From: CAVSMC01 sp963798655
GTDB lineage: Bacteria; Pseudomonadota; Gammaproteobacteria; Burkholderiales; Casimicrobiaceae
Assembly (NCBI GenBank): GCA_963798655.1
Contig: CAWCUH010000001.1
Coordinates: 124,001 to 188,000 of the forward strand
Reading direction: 5' to 3'
DNA length: 64,000 nt
Below are positions 39,128 to 48,700 of this stretch, one piece after another; within the stretch, counting starts at the first letter, position 1; each line of letters begins with the position of its first letter. The position numbers were made by a program, and so were the translations under genes. A model generated the notes under the pieces. It saw only the letters and a list, made by a program, of their open reading frames with translations. It did not search any database and was not told where the DNA came from.

Positions 39128-41326
39128 TCAGCTCACCTTCACCAACATGACGAAGTTGCCGTGCAGGCTCGTGCCGCCCATCAGCGGGTCGACTTCGTAG
39201 CGCGTGAGGAGCTGCGCGGCGCTCGCGCCGGCGAGGTACGCACGGCGCATCGGCTTCGACGTGTGGCCGAAGCCGTAGACCATGTACACGACGTCGGGAC
39301 GGATGCGCTGCGTCGCCTTCACCCTGACCGCGTTGCTCACCACGCCGTCCTGGTTGCGCAGCTTCACCAGCGCGCCGTTCGCGAGGCCGAGCTTCGCCGC
39401 GGTGCCGCGGTTCACCCAGACTTCGTTCGTCGGCATCGCGTCGGCGAGCAGCGGGTTGTTCTGCGTGCGGCTGAACGTGTGAACCGGCGCGCGGCCCGTG
39501 ATCAGCCGGAAATAGCCGTCGGGCGCATCCGCCGGCGGCCGGTACTTCGGCACGGCGTCGAAGTCTTTCGCCGCGAGCTGGTCGGACCAGAACTCCACCT
39601 TGCCGGACGGCGTGTCGAACGCGAGCTGCAGACCGTCCTCGACGCAGACCGGCTTCGGGCTCTTGTCGACGATCACGCCGTCGCGCTTGAGCACGTCGTA
39701 CGACAGGCCCGACTTCTCCACGCGATAGCGCAGATACTGCTCGAGATCGTCGAATGGCATGCACGCGCCGATGCCGAGCTTGTCGGCGAGCTGCTTCGCG
39801 ATCCACCACGCGGGCTTCTGGTTTGCCGGCGAAGGCACGACCGGCTGGCGCAGCGACACCCATCCGGCGCGTCCGCTGCCGACCAGCAGCTCCTCGTGCC
39901 GCTCGAGGAACATCGACTCCGGCAGCACCACGTCGGCATAGCCGGCGATCTCGGAGGGCATCGTGTCGACGACGACGAGGAGGTCGAGCGCGTCGATCGC
40001 CTTGCGCGTCTCGGCCTCGTTCGGCAGCGCGTGCATCAGGTTGGTCGAGTAGACGAACCAGCCCTTGATCGGATACGGCTTGCCGGTGATCGTCGCTTCG
40101 CGCAGCCCGGTGGTGACCGCTTCGTCGGCGAACGGATACTTCTCGCCGTCCGGGTTGTCCGCATACGGCTTGTCGGACTTGGGATACTTGGGCAGCGGGT
40201 ACGGCGCGATCGACATCGACGTCGGCAGGTACAGCCCGCCCTTTCGTCCCCAGTTGCCGAGCAGCGCGTTCAGCAGCGCGACCGCGCGCGCGCGCTGCGT
40301 GTCGTCGCCGTACCAGACGTAGCGGCGGCCGGGATGCACGACCGAAGCGGGACGATGGCGCGACATCTCGCGTGCCGTCGCCCGAATCGTCGCCGCGTCG
40401 ATGCCGGTTTCGCCTTCGGCCCACTCCGGCGTGTTCGCTGCGATCGCCGCGGCGAACTTGTCGAACCCGTGGCCGTATCGTTCGACGAACGGCTTGTCGT
40501 AGCGTCCTTCGCTCACCAGCACGTTGATCCAGGCCAACACGAGCGCGAGGTCGGTGCCCGGCCTGATCGGCAGCCAGTACTTCGCCTTGCTCGCGGCGGT
40601 CGAGAAGCGGGGATCGACGACGATGATCGGGATGCGGCGCTCGATCGCCTGCGCGAACTCCTGCACCTGTGTGTTGTGCATGTTCTCGCCGAGGTGCGTG
40701 CCGATCAGAACGAGGCAATCGGTGTTCGCGATGTCGGTCGGCTCCGGCGACCCGACGCCGCTGCCGAACGTGAGCGCGAAGCCGACGTCGCGCGGGCCTC
40801 GGCATTGCGCGAACGACGGCGCGACGAAGTTGATCGCGCCCCACGACTTCAGCACGTGCTGGAAGAAGCGCTGGCCGATCGCGTGGTTGAACACGCCGAT
40901 CGACTCCGGCCCGTACTGCGCCTTGATCTTCTGCATCCGCTCGGCGACGTGCGCGAGCGCCTCGTCCCAGGTCGCGCGCTTCCATTGCTCGCTGCCGCGC
41001 GAGCCGACACGAATCAGCGGCTCGCGCAGTCGATCGGGATCGTAATGCGCGCCGACGGCGGCGGTGCCGCGCGGGCACAACCGGCCCCGCGACAGTGGGT
41101 CGAGCGGATTGCCCTCGAATTTCCACAGCTTGCCGTCACGCACGCTCGCGATGCCCGAGCAGCGCCAGAAGCACATCTCGCAGAACGTCGGCGTCGTCGT
41201 GACGCCCTTCGGCGCGTCGGCCGCAACGGCATCGCCGGAGAGAGGGGTCCACTGCGACGCCGCCGCGGCCGCGCCGATCGTCGCCGCGGAGATTTGAAGA
41301 AACCGTCGTCTGGATACGTGTTCCAT
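39128..41326 (-). CDS. Tat-exported molybdopterin oxidoreductase (PsrA/PhsA type)
   Basis: 732 residues from the ATG at 41326; a GTG 12 bases upstream is possible. The Tat signal is SRRRFLQISAATIGAAAAAS. The N-terminal FeS motif is C49-xx-C52-xxx-C56 with C84 (CPRG). The DMSO-reductase-family domains follow: WDEAL, a FAQCRGPRDVG segment whose Cys may be the molybdenum ligand, GTHLGENMHNTQVQEF and the C-terminal GxAPVHTFSRTQNNPLL dinucleotide-binding part. It belongs with polysulfide/thiosulfate/tetrathionate reductases. In a sulfur-oxidising context it may run oxidatively. A GTGA-N6-TCAC site lies 59-72 bases upstream of the start. Confidence 0.92.
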   Translation of the reverse strand: MEHVSRRRFLQISAATIGAAAAASQWTPLSGDAVAADAPKGVTTTPTFCEMCFWRCSGIASVRDGKLWKFEGNPLDPLSRGRLCPRGTAAVGAHYDPDRLREPLIRVGSRGSEQWKRATWDEALAHVAERMQKIKAQYGPESIGVFNHAIGQRFFQHVLKSWGAINFVAPSFAQCRGPRDVGFALTFGSGVGSPEPTDIANTDCLVLIGTHLGENMHNTQVQEFAQAIERRIPIIVVDPRFSTAASKAKYWLPIRPGTDLALVLAWINVLVSEGRYDKPFVERYGHGFDKFAAAIAANTPEWAEGETGIDAATIRATAREMSRHRPASVVHPGRRYVWYGDDTQRARAVALLNALLGNWGRKGGLYLPTSMSIAPYPLPKYPKSDKPYADNPDGEKYPFADEAVTTGLREATITGKPYPIKGWFVYSTNLMHALPNEAETRKAIDALDLLVVVDTMPSEIAGYADVVLPESMFLERHEELLVGSGRAGWVSLRQPVVPSPANQKPAWWIAKQLADKLGIGACMPFDDLEQYLRYRVEKSGLSYDVLKRDGVIVDKSPKPVCVEDGLQLAFDTPSGKVEFWSDQLAAKDFDAVPKYRPPADAPDGYFRLITGRAPVHTFSRTQNNPLLADAMPTNEVWVNRGTAAKLGLANGALVKLRNQDGVVSNAVRVKATQRIRPDVVYMVYGFGHTSKPMRRAYLAGASAAQLLTRYEVDPLMGGTSLHGNFVMLVKVS

Positions 41327-41384
41327 CGATGCGTGCACGTTCGGTTGCGCACGACCATTTCACTGCGGCGATCGCGCGCGCAAT

Positions 41385-41398
41385 GTGACGGCGGTCAC
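41385..41398. promoter_or_regulatory. Crp/Fnr-type palindrome, site 4
   Basis: GTGACGGCGGTCAC, preceded by T, making TGTGA at the left half. It sits 59-72 bases upstream of the molybdopterin oxidoreductase operon and has the same GTGAC-N2-CGGTCAC form as sites 1-3. Confidence 0.68.
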
Positions 41399-41471
41399 CG
41401 TGCGCGCCCGAATGCGCACGGGTTTGCGCTAGCGCAAGAAAGCGCGGCCCGTTGCGGCGATATGCCGCGGA

Positions 41472-43082
41472 CTATCGAGGCTCGACGTCGGCGTCGCGCC
41501 AGGCGTCGCGCAACGCGCGCTCGCTCGCTCGCGCCGCTGCGACGTCTCCGCGCAGTCGCTGCGCCTTGGCGAGCCCCGCGAGCGACCATCCGTTGTTCGG
41601 ATAGTGCGCGAGGTCCTCGCGATAGACGCGCTCGGCGTCCGCGTATCGGCCGGCGGCGATCAGCGCGCGACCGAGCGCCTGCCGCGTCGGTGCGAGCCAC
41701 AGATGCGGCTCGTCGTACGCGAGGCCGTCCTCGATCGCCGTCGCCTGCACGAGCAGCGCGACGGCATCGCCGCGGCGCTTCTCGGCCGACGCGATGTCGG
41801 CGGCGAGCGTGAGCCGCGCGATTTGCGCGAGCGAGCGCGCCGGGTTGATGTTCTTGATGCGATCGTTCGCCACCGCGGGGTCGTCGGCAAGACGCTCGAC
41901 GAGGTCGAGCTCGCCGCGCGCATCGTCGATCCGCCCGGTGTGCGCGAGCGCGCTGCCGCGAGCGTAATGCCAGATCGCAAGCGGATAGGGCGCCGCGACG
42001 TCCGGCGGCAGCGTATCGTCGAGGATCTCGCGCCACCGTCCGAAGCGCACCAGCGCGAAGTACGGCAGCACCAGATAGTGCTGCAGGATGCCGCTCGTCG
42101 CGTCGCGCGGTCCATTGCCGCACGCGGCAGGAAACGCCGCGCGCGCGGCGGCGAGCGCTTCCGCGCTACGGCCTTCCATCGCCGCCGCCGCCCAGAGGAA
42201 GTGATCGTTGTGCGCGACGTAGCCGACGCGGTACGCGCGCTGCACGTCGACCTGCGCGACGTAGCGCTCGTCGGCGTCGATCGCGCGCCGGCTCGCCGCG
42301 ACTGCATCGGCGTAGCGGCCGACGCGCATGTCGATGTGCGCGGGCATGTGCAGCAGATGAGCGGACCCGGGAACGAGCGTGCGCAACCGGTCGGCGCTCG
42401 CGATCGCATCGGCCGGGCGATCCGACGACTCGAGCAGATGGATCCAGTAGTGATTCGCTCCCGGGTGCCGCGGATCGAGTGCGAGCGCCCGCGCGAGCAG
42501 CGCGCGGATCTCGGGCGTCCACGGCTGCGCCGCGCCGTCATGCCGCCACCAGTCGTACGGATGCAGGTTCATCAGCGCCTCCGCAGCGAGCGTCTGCATG
42601 TCCGCATCGCGCGGGTACGCACGGGCGATGGCACGCATGCGGCGCGCATACGCTTCCTCGTCGAGCGCAGGATTGCCCGAGGCCGGATGGCGCGCCGACA
42701 GTGCGTCGATCAGCGCGCGAACGCGCGACGGCGCCGTGCCGGCGAGCGCTTTCGCGCGTCGCAACGCCGCTCGCACACGGGGCGCCGCGTCGGCGCTCAT
42801 GTCGGTGTTGACGTTCGGGCCGAGCGACCACGCGAGCGCCCAATAGCAAAGCGCGCAGTGCGGGTCGTCGTCGATGGAGGCTTGCAGCGAGCGCGATGCC
42901 TCGGCGGCGTTGAAGCCCCAGACGAGCACGACGCCCTGCGCGAAATAGCGTTGCGCGAGCGCGTGCCTGCTCGCGACCGGCAGGCTCGCCGATTCGAGCC
43001 CGTCGAACAGCGGCGCTGACGCTCGCGCGGTGAAGGCGATCATCGCGAGCACGATGAAGCCGACGACGTGCTTGACAAACAT
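41472..43082 (-). CDS. TPR-rich exported or membrane-anchored protein
   Basis: 536 residues from the ATG at 43082 (MFVKHVVGFIVLAMIAFTAR), which gives a signal sequence; the open frame continues upstream to a GTG at 43124, but that stretch carries palindrome site 5. Many tetratricopeptide-type helix pairs are visible, for example FAQGVVLVWGFNAAEASRSL, LLARALALDPRHPGANHYWI, YADAVAASRRAIDADE and YADAERVYREDLAHYPNNGW. CALCYWALAWSLGPN and HLLHMPAHIDMRVGRYADAV occur in a family of exported TPR proteins I recognise but cannot name. TPRs bind protein partners. It is divergent from the SQR-RND operon and shares its regulatory region. Confidence 0.8.
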   Translation of the reverse strand: MFVKHVVGFIVLAMIAFTARASAPLFDGLESASLPVASRHALAQRYFAQGVVLVWGFNAAEASRSLQASIDDDPHCALCYWALAWSLGPNVNTDMSADAAPRVRAALRRAKALAGTAPSRVRALIDALSARHPASGNPALDEEAYARRMRAIARAYPRDADMQTLAAEALMNLHPYDWWRHDGAAQPWTPEIRALLARALALDPRHPGANHYWIHLLESSDRPADAIASADRLRTLVPGSAHLLHMPAHIDMRVGRYADAVAASRRAIDADERYVAQVDVQRAYRVGYVAHNDHFLWAAAAMEGRSAEALAAARAAFPAACGNGPRDATSGILQHYLVLPYFALVRFGRWREILDDTLPPDVAAPYPLAIWHYARGSALAHTGRIDDARGELDLVERLADDPAVANDRIKNINPARSLAQIARLTLAADIASAEKRRGDAVALLVQATAIEDGLAYDEPHLWLAPTRQALGRALIAAGRYADAERVYREDLAHYPNNGWSLAGLAKAQRLRGDVAAARASERALRDAWRDADVEPR

Positions 43083-43109
43083 CAAGCGAGCGACGGCGTA
43101 TGCGCGCAA

Positions 43110-43125
43110 TGTGATGGTCATCACA
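43110..43125. promoter_or_regulatory. Crp-type palindrome, site 5 (full TGTGA-N6-TCACA)
   Basis: TGTGATGGTCATCACA matches the full Crp consensus TGTGA-N6-TCACA as a perfect dyad. It lies between the divergent TPR gene (start 43082) and the DUF2892-SQR-RND operon (start 43187), so it can control both. Confidence 0.72.
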
Positions 43126-43186
43126 GAGTTTTTGCCGCTTCGTCGCTAAGCTCGGCGTCGTTCGGACAGGTCATGGAGAAAGCGTC

Positions 43187-43384
43187 ATGCAACGAAACGT
43201 GGGTGGTATCGACCGGGCTGTTCGCATCGTCGTCGGCGCCGCGCTGGTCGTGTGGGCGGTGACCAGCGGCGGCGGCCCCTATCACTGGTGGGGACTCGTC
43301 GGGCTGGTGCCGCTCGCAACCGGACTCATCGGTTGGTGCCCCGCGTACTTGCCGTTCGGCTGGAAGACGTGCCAGCCGCGATGA
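43187..43384 (+). CDS. DUF2892 small inner-membrane protein
   Basis: 65 residues with GGAGAAAG upstream of the ATG. MQRNVGGIDRAVRIVVGAAL then VVWAV and LVGLVPLATGLIGWCPAYLP are the two membrane helices of the DUF2892/YgaP-like family. Its members often occur near rhodanese and sulfur genes (YgaP itself is a rhodanese fused to this domain). The Cys in GWCPAYLPFGW is conserved in the family. It is the first gene of the adaptor-SQR-RND operon, 4 bases from the next gene. Confidence 0.9.
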   Translation: MQRNVGGIDRAVRIVVGAALVVWAVTSGGGPYHWWGLVGLVPLATGLIGWCPAYLPFGWKTCQPR

Positions 43385-43388
43385 TCGC

Positions 43389-44441
43389 ATGAGGACGCTC
43401 GCGCACCGCGCGGCAGCAGCGCTTGCGCTTGCAGTGATCGCGCCCTGCGTCGCCTTCGCGGCCGCGCCTGCGCCGACCGGAGCGGCGATCACGGTCGCGG
43501 TGCGCGACGTGCCGCAGGTCGTCGCCGCCGAAGGCGTTGTCGAGGCGATCCGGCAGGCGACGCTCGGCGCGCAGGTCTCCGGACGCATCGTGGAGCTGCC
43601 GGTCAAGGCCGGCGATGCCGTGCGCGCGGGACAGGTGCTCGCGCGCATTGACCGCTCCACGGCGGACACGCTGGTGGCGGCGAGCCGCTCGCAGATCGCC
43701 GAAGCCGAGGCGAATCTCGCCAACGCGAAGCGCAGGTTCGAGCGCAACCGCGAACTGCTCGCGCAGAAGTTCGTGAGCCAGGCGGCGCTCGATCAGGCCG
43801 AAGCCGAGTACAAGGCGGCGCGGGCGCAGGTCGCGACGATGCAGGCGAACGCCGAGCAGGCGGTCGCGGCGCGCTCGTTCACGACGATCGTCGCGCCATA
43901 CGCAGGCGTCGTCGGTGAGACGCACGTGCTGGTCGGCGACATGGCGCAGCCTGGCCGCGCGATCGTCACCGTGTTCGACCCGCGCGAGCTGCGCGTGACC
44001 GCGACGGTGCCACAGGCAGCGCTCGCGCGGCTCAACCTCGAGCGACCGACGAGGATCGAGGTGGCCGCGCTCGACGCGACGCTGCTGTCGGTGCGCGCCA
44101 CGGTGATCCCGCTCGCCGACGCACGCACGCACACGACACGCATCCGGCTCGACCTTCCGCCGGCCACGGGCTTGTTGCCGGGCCAGTTCGCGCGTGCGTA
44201 CTTCGTCGTCGGATCGACGCGTGCGATCGCGATCCCCTCGACCGCGCTTCTTCGGCGCGGCGAGGTGACGGCCGTCTATGTCGTCGAGGCCAACGGACGC
44301 GCGCAGCTTCGCCAGGTGCGCACCGGCGAGTCCGCCGGCGATGGACTCACCGAGATCCTGTCCGGACTTTCACCGGGCGAGTCGATCGCCGCCAATCCCG
44401 TGCAGGCGGGGATGGCGCCCGCCATCGCGGCAAACCGCTGA
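43389..44441 (+). CDS. RND efflux periplasmic adaptor protein
   Basis: 350 residues. Residues 1-24 form a signal peptide (AAALALAVIAPCVAFAAAPA). The HlyD/AcrA build is plain: the first barrel-sandwich half GxVSGRIVELPVKAGDAVRA then GQVLARID, a coiled-coil hairpin (about 95-150, AEAEANLANAKRRFERNREL) and the return half TIVAPYAGVVGETHVLVGDM. A beta-barrel and a membrane-proximal domain follow. It links the RND pump to an outer-membrane channel, which is not encoded nearby. It is the second gene of the operon. Confidence 0.92.
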   Translation: MRTLAHRAAAALALAVIAPCVAFAAAPAPTGAAITVAVRDVPQVVAAEGVVEAIRQATLGAQVSGRIVELPVKAGDAVRAGQVLARIDRSTADTLVAASRSQIAEAEANLANAKRRFERNRELLAQKFVSQAALDQAEAEYKAARAQVATMQANAEQAVAARSFTTIVAPYAGVVGETHVLVGDMAQPGRAIVTVFDPRELRVTATVPQAALARLNLERPTRIEVAALDATLLSVRATVIPLADARTHTTRIRLDLPPATGLLPGQFARAYFVVGSTRAIAIPSTALLRRGEVTAVYVVEANGRAQLRQVRTGESAGDGLTEILSGLSPGESIAANPVQAGMAPAIAANR

Positions 44442-44481
44442 CTCGCCGCGAGCGAGCGGCAATCACCAGGAGGGGATGTTC

Positions 44482-45756
44482 ATGACGCACATCGTCGTGC
44501 TGGGCGCGGGCTTGGGCGGAATGCCGATGGCCTACGAGATGAAGCAGCAGCTGCGCTCCGGCGATCGCGTGACCGTCGTCGGCAACGGACCGAACTTCCA
44601 TTTCGTGCCGTCCAATCCGTGGGTCGCCGTCAACTGGCGCAAGCGCAGCGCGATCGAGTTCGCGGCAGCGCCTTGTCTCGAGAAGAAAGGCATCGCGTTC
44701 GATCCGCGCGGCGCGAAGCGACTGCATCCGGAGGTGAGCAGGCTCGAGCTCGGCGACGGCACGATGCTCGACTACGATTATCTCGTCATCGCGAGCGGTC
44801 CGAAGCTCGCGTTCGACGAAGTCGAGGGACTCGGGCCGAACGGCTTCACCCAGTCGATCTGTCACGTCGATCACGCGGAGAAGGCGGCGGTCGCGTGGGA
44901 AGGATTCGTCAAGCAGCCGGGGCCGATCGTCGTCGGAGCGGTGCAGGGCGCGTCGTGCTTCGGCCCCGCGTACGAGTTCGCGTTCATCATGGACACCGAT
45001 CTGCGGCGCCGCAAGCTGCGCGACAAGGTGCCGATGACGTTCGTCACCGCGGAGCCGTACATCGGCCACCTCGGCCTCGGCGGCGTCGGCGACTCGAAGA
45101 CGATGCTCGAGTCGGCGCTGCGCGAGCGCCACATCAAGTGGATCTGCAACGCGAAGGTCACGAAGATCGAGGCGGGCACGATGCATGTCGTCGAGCACGA
45201 CGACGAAGGCAAGCCGAAGAAGGAGCACACGCTTGCGTTCGCGCACTCGATGATGCTGCCGGCCTTCAAGGGCATCGACGCGGTGTTCGGCATCGAAGGG
45301 CTCACCAATCCGCGCGGATTCATCGTCGTGAACGCGCACCAGCGCAACCCGAAATACCAGAATATCTACGCGGTCGGCGTATGCGTCGCCATCCCGCCGG
45401 TCGAAGCGACGCCGGTGCCGACCGGCGCACCGAAGACGGGCTACATGATCGAGTCGATGGTGAGCGCCGCGGCGCACAACATCCGTGCCGAGCTCGACGG
45501 CCGTGAGCCGGACGAGAAACCGACGTGGAACGCCGTGTGCCTCGCCGATCTCGGCGATACCGGCATCGCCTTCGTCGCCCTGCCGCAGATCCCTCCGCGC
45601 AACGTCAACTGGTTCAGCGAAGGCAGGTGGGTGCACGTCGCGAAGGTCGCGTTCGAGAAGTACTTCATCCGCAAGATGAAGCGGGGCACGTCCGAGCCGT
45701 TCTACGAGAAGTTCGTCATGGGTGCGCTCGGCATCGCGAAGCTCAAGTCGAGATGA
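44482..45756 (+). CDS. Sulfide:quinone oxidoreductase-like flavoprotein
   Basis: 424 residues from the ATG at 44482 (AGGAGG 8 bases upstream; an ATG at 44476 is too close to it). FAD-binding motif GAGLGGMP at residues 8-15, an NPxF-like VGNGPNFHFVPSNPW segment and a second dinucleotide region (LVIASGPK) match SQR/FCSD flavoproteins. Cys65, Cys159 (GASCFGPAYEF) and Cys301 (VGVCVAIPP) fit the three redox cysteines of SQR. The C-terminal amphipathic segment for membrane attachment (FEKYFIRKMKRG...) is present. It oxidises sulfide to polysulfide or zero-valent sulfur and reduces quinone. Sandwiching between an RND adaptor and an RND pump is unusual and suggests that its sulfur product or substrate is moved by the pump (inference). 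Confidence 0.9.
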   Translation: MTHIVVLGAGLGGMPMAYEMKQQLRSGDRVTVVGNGPNFHFVPSNPWVAVNWRKRSAIEFAAAPCLEKKGIAFDPRGAKRLHPEVSRLELGDGTMLDYDYLVIASGPKLAFDEVEGLGPNGFTQSICHVDHAEKAAVAWEGFVKQPGPIVVGAVQGASCFGPAYEFAFIMDTDLRRRKLRDKVPMTFVTAEPYIGHLGLGGVGDSKTMLESALRERHIKWICNAKVTKIEAGTMHVVEHDDEGKPKKEHTLAFAHSMMLPAFKGIDAVFGIEGLTNPRGFIVVNAHQRNPKYQNIYAVGVCVAIPPVEATPVPTGAPKTGYMIESMVSAAAHNIRAELDGREPDEKPTWNAVCLADLGDTGIAFVALPQIPPRNVNWFSEGRWVHVAKVAFEKYFIRKMKRGTSEPFYEKFVMGALGIAKLKSR

Positions 45757-45777
45757 CGCGAAGGCGGCCCGAATGAC

Positions 45778-48700
45778 ATGAACGACGCTGCGCCGCTCGG
45801 CATCGCGGGCCGCACCGCCGCGTTCTTTCTCGACTCGCGACTGACGCCGCTCGTCGCGCTGGTCCTCGCGTTCCTCGGCGTGTTCGCGCTGGCGGTCACG
45901 CCGCGCGAGGAGGAGCCGCAGATCGACGTCACGATGGCGAACGTCTTCGTGCCGTTTCCCGGTGCGTCCGCCGCCGATGTCGAGCAGCTCGTCGCGATCC
46001 CGGCCGAGCAGGTGCTCTCGCAGATCCAGGGCCTCGAGCACGTATGGTCGGTGTCGCGGCCCGGCCAGGCGCTGATCACCGTGCAATACAAGGTCGGCGT
46101 CAAGCGCAACGACGCGATCGTGAGGCTGCACGACACGATCCTCTCGCACAAGGACTGGCTGCCGCCCGAGCTTCGCGTCGGCGATCCGCTGGTGAAGCCG
46201 AAGGGCATCGACGACGTGCCGATCGTCGCGCTCACGCTGTGGACCAGGGATGCGACACGCGGCGCGTACGAGCTCGAGCGCGTCGCGCACGCCGTCGAAG
46301 CGGAGTTGAAGCGCGTGCCTGGCACACGCGAGGTGACGACGATCGGCGGCCCCGGGCGTGCCGTGCAGGTGCTGCTCGACGTCGACAAGCTCAACGCCGC
46401 CGGCCTCGCAGCCGCCGACATCGCGCGCATGCTGCAGGCGGCGAACAGCGCGCTGCCCGCAGGCGAGCTCGTACGCGGCAACCAGACGTTGCGCGTGGAG
46501 ACCGGCGAGTTCCTGCACTCGGCGCAGGACGTGCGCGATCTCGTCGTCGGTGTCCACGACGGTCAGCCGGTATCGCTGTCCGACGTCGCGCGTGTCGTCG
46601 ATGGTCCGCCGCCGCCGTCCCATTACGCGTGGCACGGCATCGGCAAGGCGGGTGCCGCATCGGCCGAGGACGAGGGCCGCACGTATCCGTCGGTGACGAT
46701 CCAGGTCACGAAGAAGGCCGGCGAGAACGCCGTCGACGTCGCGCACCGCATCGAGACGCGGATGGCGGAGCTCGCGAACGCCGTGATTCCCCAGGGTGTC
46801 GAGGTGACGGTGACGCGCGACTACGGCCGTACCGCCGACGACAAGGCAAAGCTGCTGATCAGCAAGCTCGTCTTCGCCACGCTGTGCGTGGTCGCACTGG
46901 TGCTCGTCGCGCTCGGCCGTCGCGAGGCGGCGATCGTCGGCGCCGCCGTCGTGCTGACGCTCGCGGCGACGCTGTTCGCGTCATGGGCGTGGGGGTTCAC
47001 GCTCAACCGCGTGAGCCTGTTCGCGCTGATCTTCTCGATCGGCATCCTGGTCGACGACGCGATCGTCGTCGTCGAGAACATCCACCGGCATCGCGCGCTC
47101 GAGCCGGACGCGCCGCTGCTCGGTCTCATTCCGCGCGCCGTCGACGAGGTCGGGGGGCCCACGATTCTCGCGACGTTCACGGTCATCGCGGCGCTGTTGC
47201 CGATGGCGTTCGTCACCGGGCTGATGGGTCCGTACATGAGCCCGATCCCGATCAACGCCAGCATGGGCATGATGATCTCGCTCGGAGTTGCGTTCGTGAT
47301 CTCGCCCTGGGTCGCGCTGAAGCTCGCGCCGCGCAACGGTGCCGCGCACAATCACGGTCCGAGCCGCGTCGATCGCGCGCTCGCATCGGCGTTCGCGCGA
47401 TTGCTCGAGCCGTTCGTCGACAATGCGCGCGGCGGTCGTCGCCGCGTGCTGCTCGCAATCGCCATCGTCGTCGCGATCGCGTTGTCGGTCTCGCTCGCCG
47501 GCGTGAAGCTCGTCGTGCTGAAGATGCTGCCGTTCGACAACAAGAGCGAGCTCTCGGTCGTCGTCGATCTGCCGACCGGCTCTCCGGTAGAAGCGACCGC
47601 GGCGACGCTCGCCGATCTCGGCGCGTACGTCGCGACGATCGACGAGGTGACGGACTTCCAGGCGTACGCGGGCACGGCGTCCCCGATCAACTTCAACGGC
47701 CTCGTGCGCCAGTACGATCTGCGACAGATGCCCGAGCAGGGCGATCTGCAGGTAAATCTCGTCGACGCCCATCGTCGCAACCGGCAGAGCCACCAGATCG
47801 CGCTCGCGATCCGCCCGGCGCTCGAGGCGATCGGCGCGAAACGCGGCGCGAAGGTGAAGGTCGTCGAGGTGCCGCCCGGTCCGCCGGTGCTCTCGCCGAT
47901 CGTCGCTGAAGTGTACGGACCCGACGAGCCGGGCCGGCACAGCGTCGCGAAGAGCCTGCGCGACGCGTTTGCGCGAACGCCGGGCATCGTCGGCATCGAC
48001 GACTCGATCGAGGACAACGCGCCGCGCGCCATCGTGCGCGTCGACCAGCGCAAGGCCGCGCTCGCCGGCGTCACGACAGCCGACGTCGTGTCGGCGTTGC
48101 GTGCCGCGCTTTCGGGCGACGACGTGACCGCGCTGCACGACGGGCAGGCGAAGTACGGCGTGCCGGTTCGCATCACGCTGCCGCCCGAGCAACAGGGACG
48201 GCTCGACCGGCTGCTCGCGATGACGGTACGCGCGGCGGACGGCGCGACGATTCCGCTGTCCGAGCTCGTGCGCGTGAAGCCCGCGGCGCGCGAGCGCACG
48301 CGCTATCGCAAGGACCTGATGCCGGTAACGTACGTGATCGGCGACATGGCGGGCGACACCGACAGCCCGCTGTACGGGATGTTCGGCGTTCGCGCGACGC
48401 TCGCCGACGTCAACGTTCCGGCCGGCGCGCTCGGCGAGCACTTCATCGCGCAGCCGTCGGATCCGTATCGCGCCTACGCGATCAAGTGGGACGGCGAATG
48501 GCAGGTCACGTACGAGACGTTTCGCGACATGGGCATCGCGTACGCCGTGGGTCTCGTGCTGATCTACCTCCTCGTGGTCGCGCAGTTCGGCTCGTACGTC
48601 ACGCCGCTGGTCATCATGGCGCCGATTCCGCTGACGATCATCGGCGTGATGCCCGGCCACGCACTGCTCGGGCGCCCATTCACCGCGACGTCGATGATCG

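Noticed and set aside
39056..41812. 918-codon open frame on the plus strand opposite the molybdopterin oxidoreductase gene
   Set aside because: Low-complexity Arg/Asp/His-rich translation without motifs, while the minus strand encodes a recognisable Tat-exported enzyme.
44347..46746. 799-codon open frame opposite the SQR-like and RND genes
   Set aside because: Spans two real genes on the other strand and has shadow-type composition.
46801..46820. GAGGTGACGGTGACGCG inside the RND gene considered as a regulator site
   Set aside because: Direct repeat of GTGAC within a coding region, not an inverted repeat.
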